Assembly: GCA_910577325.1 (NCBI GenBank) | Contig: CAJTMR010000001.1 | Location: 238,384 to 302,383 of the forward strand | DNA length: 64,000 nt | DNA from: an uncultured Parabacteroides sp. | GTDB lineage: Bacteria > Bacteroidota > Bacteroidia > Bacteroidales > Tannerellaceae | Reading direction: 5' to 3' | Shown: in pieces, positions 60,801 to 64,000 of the stretch | How the letters are laid out: the number at the start of each line of letters is the position of its first letter | Numbering within the stretch: the stretch's first letter is position 1 | Notes under the pieces: generated by a model | Told to the model about the DNA's origin: nothing | Database searches by the model: none | The model's input: only the letters and a program-made list of their open reading frames with translations | Position numbers and translations under genes: made by a program

Positions 60801-61867
60801 GTTTCTATCAGGCCGAAAACGGGAAACAGGTAGCGGGGGCCAATCCCGGTACAGGGCTTGGACTGGCTTTAAGCAAGAATATCATTTATCTTCATCATGG
60901 AGATATTGCCGTACAGAGCCAGGTCGGTTATGGGACGATATTTACGGTCACGCTGTTGAAGGGAAAGGTTCATTTTGAAAATGATAAGAATGCGATTCTT
61001 CTGGAAAGCCCGGACGAACCGATGATTAAGGGAGAATCTTTGCCGGATTCCATTTCTCCCGAAGAATATGAAGAAATGGATAAAGCTTTTCCCGGTTTGA
61101 AAGCCGGCTCTTATAAAGTTCTGATTGTGGAGGACAATGAAGAACTGTTACAGATTTTAAATACGCTTTTTTCCCCTTTCTATCAGGTTATATTAGCCGG
61201 GAATGGGGAAGAAGGATTGCGGAAGGCGAATGAGGAAAAGCCGGACCTGGTTGTCAGCGATGTCATGATGCCCTTGATGAGTGGCATGGAGATGTGCATG
61301 AAAATCAAGAATAACATCGATTTGTGCCATATTCCGGTCGTTTTGCTTACGGCTCTCGATTCGGTCGAATATAACATAGAAGGGCTTCAACAGGGAGCGG
61401 ATGATTATATCAGCAAGCCTTTCCATGCAAAAGTATTGTTGATGCGCTGTAATAATCTGATCCGTAACCGTCTGTTGTTGAAGTCCCGGTTGACGAAACA
61501 GGTCGATTTCGATGTGCGGTTGCTGGCTACGACCTCGTTGGACCAGCAGCTTTTGAACCGGATTGTGGAGATCGTCGATCAGCGGATGGGAGAGCCGGAC
61601 TTTGATATCCATGCGCTTGCCAGCGAATTGAACATGGGGCGTAGTTCGTTCTTTACGAAAGTCAAGAACCTGACCGGAATGACTCCCGGTGAATTTATAC
61701 AAAACCGACGCATCAACTGTGCGGCAACCTTGTTGCAGGAACGGCCGGATTTGTTGGTGAATGAAATATCGGACCGGTTAGGATTTGCCTCGACCGTATA
61801 TTTCAGCCGATGCTTTAAGGCGAAGTTCGGAGTATCGCCCGCCCAATTCAGGAAGAAAGCGCAGTAG
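57863..61867 (+). CDS. Hybrid two-component system regulator (one-protein sensor and AraC-type activator)
   Basis: A 1,334-residue inner membrane protein. In order: signal peptide; two propeller domains of Reg_prop repeats (GLSQVSVMSIYQDRLGRMWF, FGNIWFGTFMGLHKYNPYTD); a Y_Y_Y domain (EYQYRLVGFDDDWVSTSS); one membrane segment near residue 760; histidine kinase with FTNISHEFRTPLTLI (His819) and ATP-binding NLLSNAFKYTKPGG; receiver with VLIVEDNEELL and phospho-acceptor in VVSDVMMPL (Asp1133); and an AraC helix-turn-helix (LASELNMGRSSFFTKVKNLT). All domains are intact. Such proteins sense oligosaccharides and activate nearby SusC/SusD operons, here the gene at 62031. Confidence 0.97.
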   Translation: MKKLLLLLCFVFIHQVVYPVYFKHLGMSDGLSQVSVMSIYQDRLGRMWFGTREGVSIYDGERMRVYKGWENVDPESSINVLLGHECDHLTGNRQGDIFFRTCDSLVRYDIREEKFHVVGGCRAKTVTSANGDVWTGYEDMICRYDEKGDSLQLYVKTNTPGGISGLLISEKKIWIGTYEGLYVIEEDKKVRCLIDGPEFYRLFESSTGEIWAGCRTGGLYRITQDERIIWYSESNPSPFHIENSQIRGFAEDRFGNIWFGTFMGLHKYNPYTDRFTVYQQDHLPGSLSHSSVFSVYIDAQETIWVGTYYGGVNYFNAEREIFAHYTDNPLRKECLNYSFVGNLAEDNDGNIWICTEGGGLNFMDRKTRTFKYFTAGHRNSVLQNNLKCIAYDGKRDRLYIGTHHGGLTRYDIKTGFFHNYLDDYREGDIKPDGIIFHTMIHNDRLYVSAMNGTFVMDLDTDRFQWICRNAQSFTIDREENLWILIGTSLYRIELACPDNQKHYALPRYGIRFEPKRIMTTRDGDIYFVVLGGGLYRYDKQTDSFIHYSQESGHLLSNYCYNVAETNSEELLVTSDKGVTFLNPFSGSTRFATLGANLPITSIADGCGILVCRNNELFVGGNDGLTSFYREDLDKTEKNYSLYFSELYIHNKRIYPGAVSGGILEEAFPFSKSIRLNYKQNNLIINFATTNYIDIQKNNEYQYRLVGFDDDWVSTSSSSIYYTNLDPGKYTLLVREKNLSQHLMNHREISLDIQIAQPWYKTGWAWTLYVLTVFMITYLTVRILNARRKLALSLEKEREEKERNEELNQAKLRFFTNISHEFRTPLTLIISQIDMLFQSSSLPPTLYNRIIKISKNANRMRNMISELLEFRKLEQNYVSLHVCEQNLIPFLKDIYLSYCELAAQQSITFDFQHAEENLLLWFDSNQLQKVFYNLLSNAFKYTKPGGTIELHVSSDGNETRIKVIDTGIGLSPDDVSHIFDRFYQAENGKQVAGANPGTGLGLALSKNIIYLHHGDIAVQSQVGYGTIFTVTLLKGKVHFENDKNAILLESPDEPMIKGESLPDSISPEEYEEMDKAFPGLKAGSYKVLIVEDNEELLQILNTLFSPFYQVILAGNGEEGLRKANEEKPDLVVSDVMMPLMSGMEMCMKIKNNIDLCHIPVVLLTALDSVEYNIEGLQQGADDYISKPFHAKVLLMRCNNLIRNRLLLKSRLTKQVDFDVRLLATTSLDQQLLNRIVEIVDQRMGEPDFDIHALASELNMGRSSFFTKVKNLTGMTPGEFIQNRRINCAATLLQERPDLLVNEISDRLGFASTVYFSRCFKAKFGVSPAQFRKKAQ

Positions 61868-62030
61868 AAACCATCTGGAATGGCTAATCGTTTATGTTCA
61901 AATAGTTAAATCTTCTATTTGGACTGTGTGTATATAAGAAACGGACGCTTTGTATAGGTTCGTTTGTTTATGCCCGGCTACATTTGCCCTCAGAGTTTAT
62001 CAAAATTTATTAATCTAAATCTACCTATTC

Positions 62031-64000
62031 ATGATGAATGATTTGAACATTCCTTTCTTTAGGAAAACGATGTTTGCAGGAATGGCCACACTATTCTTGT
62101 CGACAGGAGTTACCCAGGCCAATCCGATTAGTGACGGGGAGGAAGTGACGGAAAAACACGCTGTGGCATTGCCCCAACAAAAGAAAGTGACGATTACGGG
62201 AGTAGTAAAGGATGCGCTCGGCCCGGTGGTCGGCGCCAACGTAGTGGAAAAAGGGACCACCAACGGGACGGTTACGGACATGGAAGGCCGTTTCTCTTTG
62301 CAGGTATCTTCGAATGCCGTGCTGGTCGTTTCCTATATCGGTTATATAGACCAGACGATTCCGGTGAACGGGAAGAGTTCTTTCACGGTTCTGCTGAAAG
62401 AAGATTCACAGGCTTTGGATGAAGTGGTGGTTGTAGGATACGGTACGCAAAAGAAGGTGAACATGACCGGTGCGGTCGCTTCTGTCGATATGAGCAAGAT
62501 GGTCGACAGCCGTCCGATCACTTCGCTCTCCGCCGGACTTGCCGGTATGGCTCCCGGTGTTTCCGTAACAGCCGGTAATGGCGGACGACCCGGTAACGAC
62601 GGGGCAACGATCCGTGTACGTGGGCAGGGTACGTTAAACGATTCCAATCCGTTGGTCATCATTGACGGGGTGGAAGCCAGCATGAATAATATCACCCCGC
62701 AGGACGTAGAAAGTATTTCGGTTTTGAAGGATGCCGCTTCGTCTGCCATCTACGGTTCCCGTGCGGCAAACGGTGTCATTCTGATCACTACCCGCAAAGG
62801 AAAATCCGGTGAAGCGAAAATCTCTTATAACGGTTATGTCACGATGCAGAAAGTGGCGAACCATATCGACTTGGTCTCCGATTATGCCGATTATATGGAA
62901 TTGTATAATGAAGGGCAGCTCAACAGCGATCTTCCTGCTATCTTCAGCCAAGGGAAAATCGACGAATGGCGGGCTGCCGGTGACAGTGATCCTGTCAAAT
63001 ATCCGAACTCTGATTGGCAGGACGCTCTGTTCCAGACCGGGTGGATGCAAAACCATACGATCAATATCAACGGTGGGTCTGACAAGATTCACTATTATAT
63101 ATCCGGCAATTACATGAAAAATCCCGGTATTATGGAAAATTCCGCATACGAACGTTACAGCGCCCGTGTCAATCTGGATGCGCAAGTAAAAGATTGGTTT
63201 ACCATAGGTGTCAATGCGTACGGGACGCGGGGAAAAGAGGAGTTAGGATTGTTGAAGACCGAATCGAACGACAATTTCTATACGTATATGCAAGCTACTA
63301 CGCCGGGTATCTGCTACCAAGCGCCTGATGGCCGGTATGGAGGTGTGAACAACCCGGAAGACGACCCGCAGAGTAGCTCCAACAATGTCTTGAAGATGTT
63401 GAACGACGTCAAAGGAAATCGCACGACCAATAACATCGTTTCCCGCTTTTATGCTCAGTTGAGGCCGTTCAAAGGGTTGACGATCGAAGGGTCTTGGACG
63501 TATGCTTTTTCCGACCAGTTCCTGTATCAGCAACCGGTTTTCCATGATTTGTGGAATTTGTATGACAATACGTTGCAGATTGCCGGAACCGGAGTTTCGA
63601 AGGTTATCAACCGTAACAACAAGACTGTCCGTAACAATATGGACGGGTTGGTCAGGTATGAAACCGACATTGACCGGTTGAACATCCAGGCAACGGTCGG
63701 CGCCAGCCAGGAAGCCTATCGTAACAATTGGTTTGAAGCCTCCAAAGAAAAGTTGACCTCTTCGGAACTGACGGAGTTGAATGCCGCCACTGCCAATGCG
63801 ACGGCAACGGGTACTTACTCCAATTGGTCCATGCGTTCATTCTTCGGCCGGGTCAATTTGAACTGGGATGAAAAATACTTGTTGGAAGCCAATCTCCGTG
63901 CCGACGCCTCTTCCCGCTTTGCCAGGAAATATCGTTGGGGTTATTTCCCCTCTTTCTCGCTGGGCTGGCGTATGGAACAGGAAGCCTTCATGAAAGATAT
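62031..64000 (+). CDS. SusC/RagA TonB-linked outer membrane transporter (3' end outside window)
   Basis: An open frame of about 656 codons runs from ATG 62031 (or 62034) past the window end. After the signal region (FAGMATLFLSTGVTQA) comes the carboxypeptidase-like domain GVVKDALGPVVGANVVEKGT, the TonB box and plug start DEVVVVGYGTQKKVNMTGAV, the plug region with LVIIDGVEASM and YGSRAANGVILITTRKGK, then barrel strands. There is no STN domain, unlike the receptor at 10108. That fits regulation by the hybrid two-component system at 57863 rather than by a sigma/anti-sigma pair. A SusD gene is expected just beyond the window. Confidence 0.95.
   Translation, partial: MMNDLNIPFFRKTMFAGMATLFLSTGVTQANPISDGEEVTEKHAVALPQQKKVTITGVVKDALGPVVGANVVEKGTTNGTVTDMEGRFSLQVSSNAVLVVSYIGYIDQTIPVNGKSSFTVLLKEDSQALDEVVVVGYGTQKKVNMTGAVASVDMSKMVDSRPITSLSAGLAGMAPGVSVTAGNGGRPGNDGATIRVRGQGTLNDSNPLVIIDGVEASMNNITPQDVESISVLKDAASSAIYGSRAANGVILITTRKGKSGEAKISYNGYVTMQKVANHIDLVSDYADYMELYNEGQLNSDLPAIFSQGKIDEWRAAGDSDPVKYPNSDWQDALFQTGWMQNHTININGGSDKIHYYISGNYMKNPGIMENSAYERYSARVNLDAQVKDWFTIGVNAYGTRGKEELGLLKTESNDNFYTYMQATTPGICYQAPDGRYGGVNNPEDDPQSSSNNVLKMLNDVKGNRTTNNIVSRFYAQLRPFKGLTIEGSWTYAFSDQFLYQQPVFHDLWNLYDNTLQIAGTGVSKVINRNNKTVRNNMDGLVRYETDIDRLNIQATVGASQEAYRNNWFEASKEKLTSSELTELNAATANATATGTYSNWSMRSFFGRVNLNWDEKYLLEANLRADASSRFARKYRWGYFPSFSLGWRMEQEAFMKD

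Overview
The window is a chromosomal segment of a Bacteroidales bacterium, most likely Parabacteroides or a close relative. The support is gene content (SusC/SusD pairs, an ECF sigma/FecR pair, a hybrid two-component regulator, DUF4271-hemD, DUF3244, GT117/DUF2723), tRNA genes without an encoded CCA, and many promoters with the Bacteroidetes -7 box TAnnTTTG, several with a TTG/TTTG box 19-20 nt upstream. The genus is an inference.

Layout. 1-4.1 kb, minus strand: rdgB (cut by the window edge), a YitT-family membrane protein and leuS. 4.1-5.0 kb holds no gene but two clusters of short repeats. 5.0-19.2 kb is a polysaccharide-utilisation-like region: a SusD relic, exported phosphoesterase and metallo-beta-lactamase-fold enzymes, ECF sigma factor, FecR anti-sigma factor, a SusC gene broken by one frameshift, SusD, a secreted FAD oxidoreductase, an alpha/beta hydrolase and a Tat-type sugar isomerase-like protein, with small decayed coding pieces between them. 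A second YitT gene and a Tat-type Gfo/Idh/MocA oxidoreductase follow (19.3-21.9 kb). 22.0-26.3 kb is a tight housekeeping run: DUF4271, hemD, rnpA, yidD, tatD, tyrS and tRNA-Gln. 26.4-32.8 kb has a double GNAT protein, a zinc-peptidase-like protein, a GH43 enzyme, an RluA-type pseudouridine synthase with a long N-terminal part, an SDR and tRNA-fMet.

33.5-38.9 kb is an AT-rich accessory island and the most unusual part: a LuxR-type regulator, a truncated GT2 glycosyltransferase, a lipoprotein predicted to be a beta-propeller, a decayed GT32-like glycosyltransferase, a 47-residue peptide with a leader-like N-terminus and five cysteines, a second propeller gene with one in-frame TGA, and a third propeller lipoprotein. 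It looks like a partly decayed modified- or secreted-peptide locus with surface partner proteins.

39.3-47.4 kb returns to core functions on the plus strand (flavin-binding Nim-like protein, cysE, an RNA methyltransferase, S9 peptidase, purD, two membrane proteins). 47.4-54.4 kb is on the minus strand: a lipoprotein gene, then a four-gene run transcribed GT117 - deacetylase - queG - serine peptidase. 54.8-57.7 kb, minus strand: a TPR/membrane regulator, a DUF3244 protein and a small barrel protein. 57.9-64.0 kb: a hybrid two-component regulator next to a SusC gene that leaves the window, the start of another utilisation locus. No CRISPR array, complete insertion sequence, rRNA or phage module was seen.
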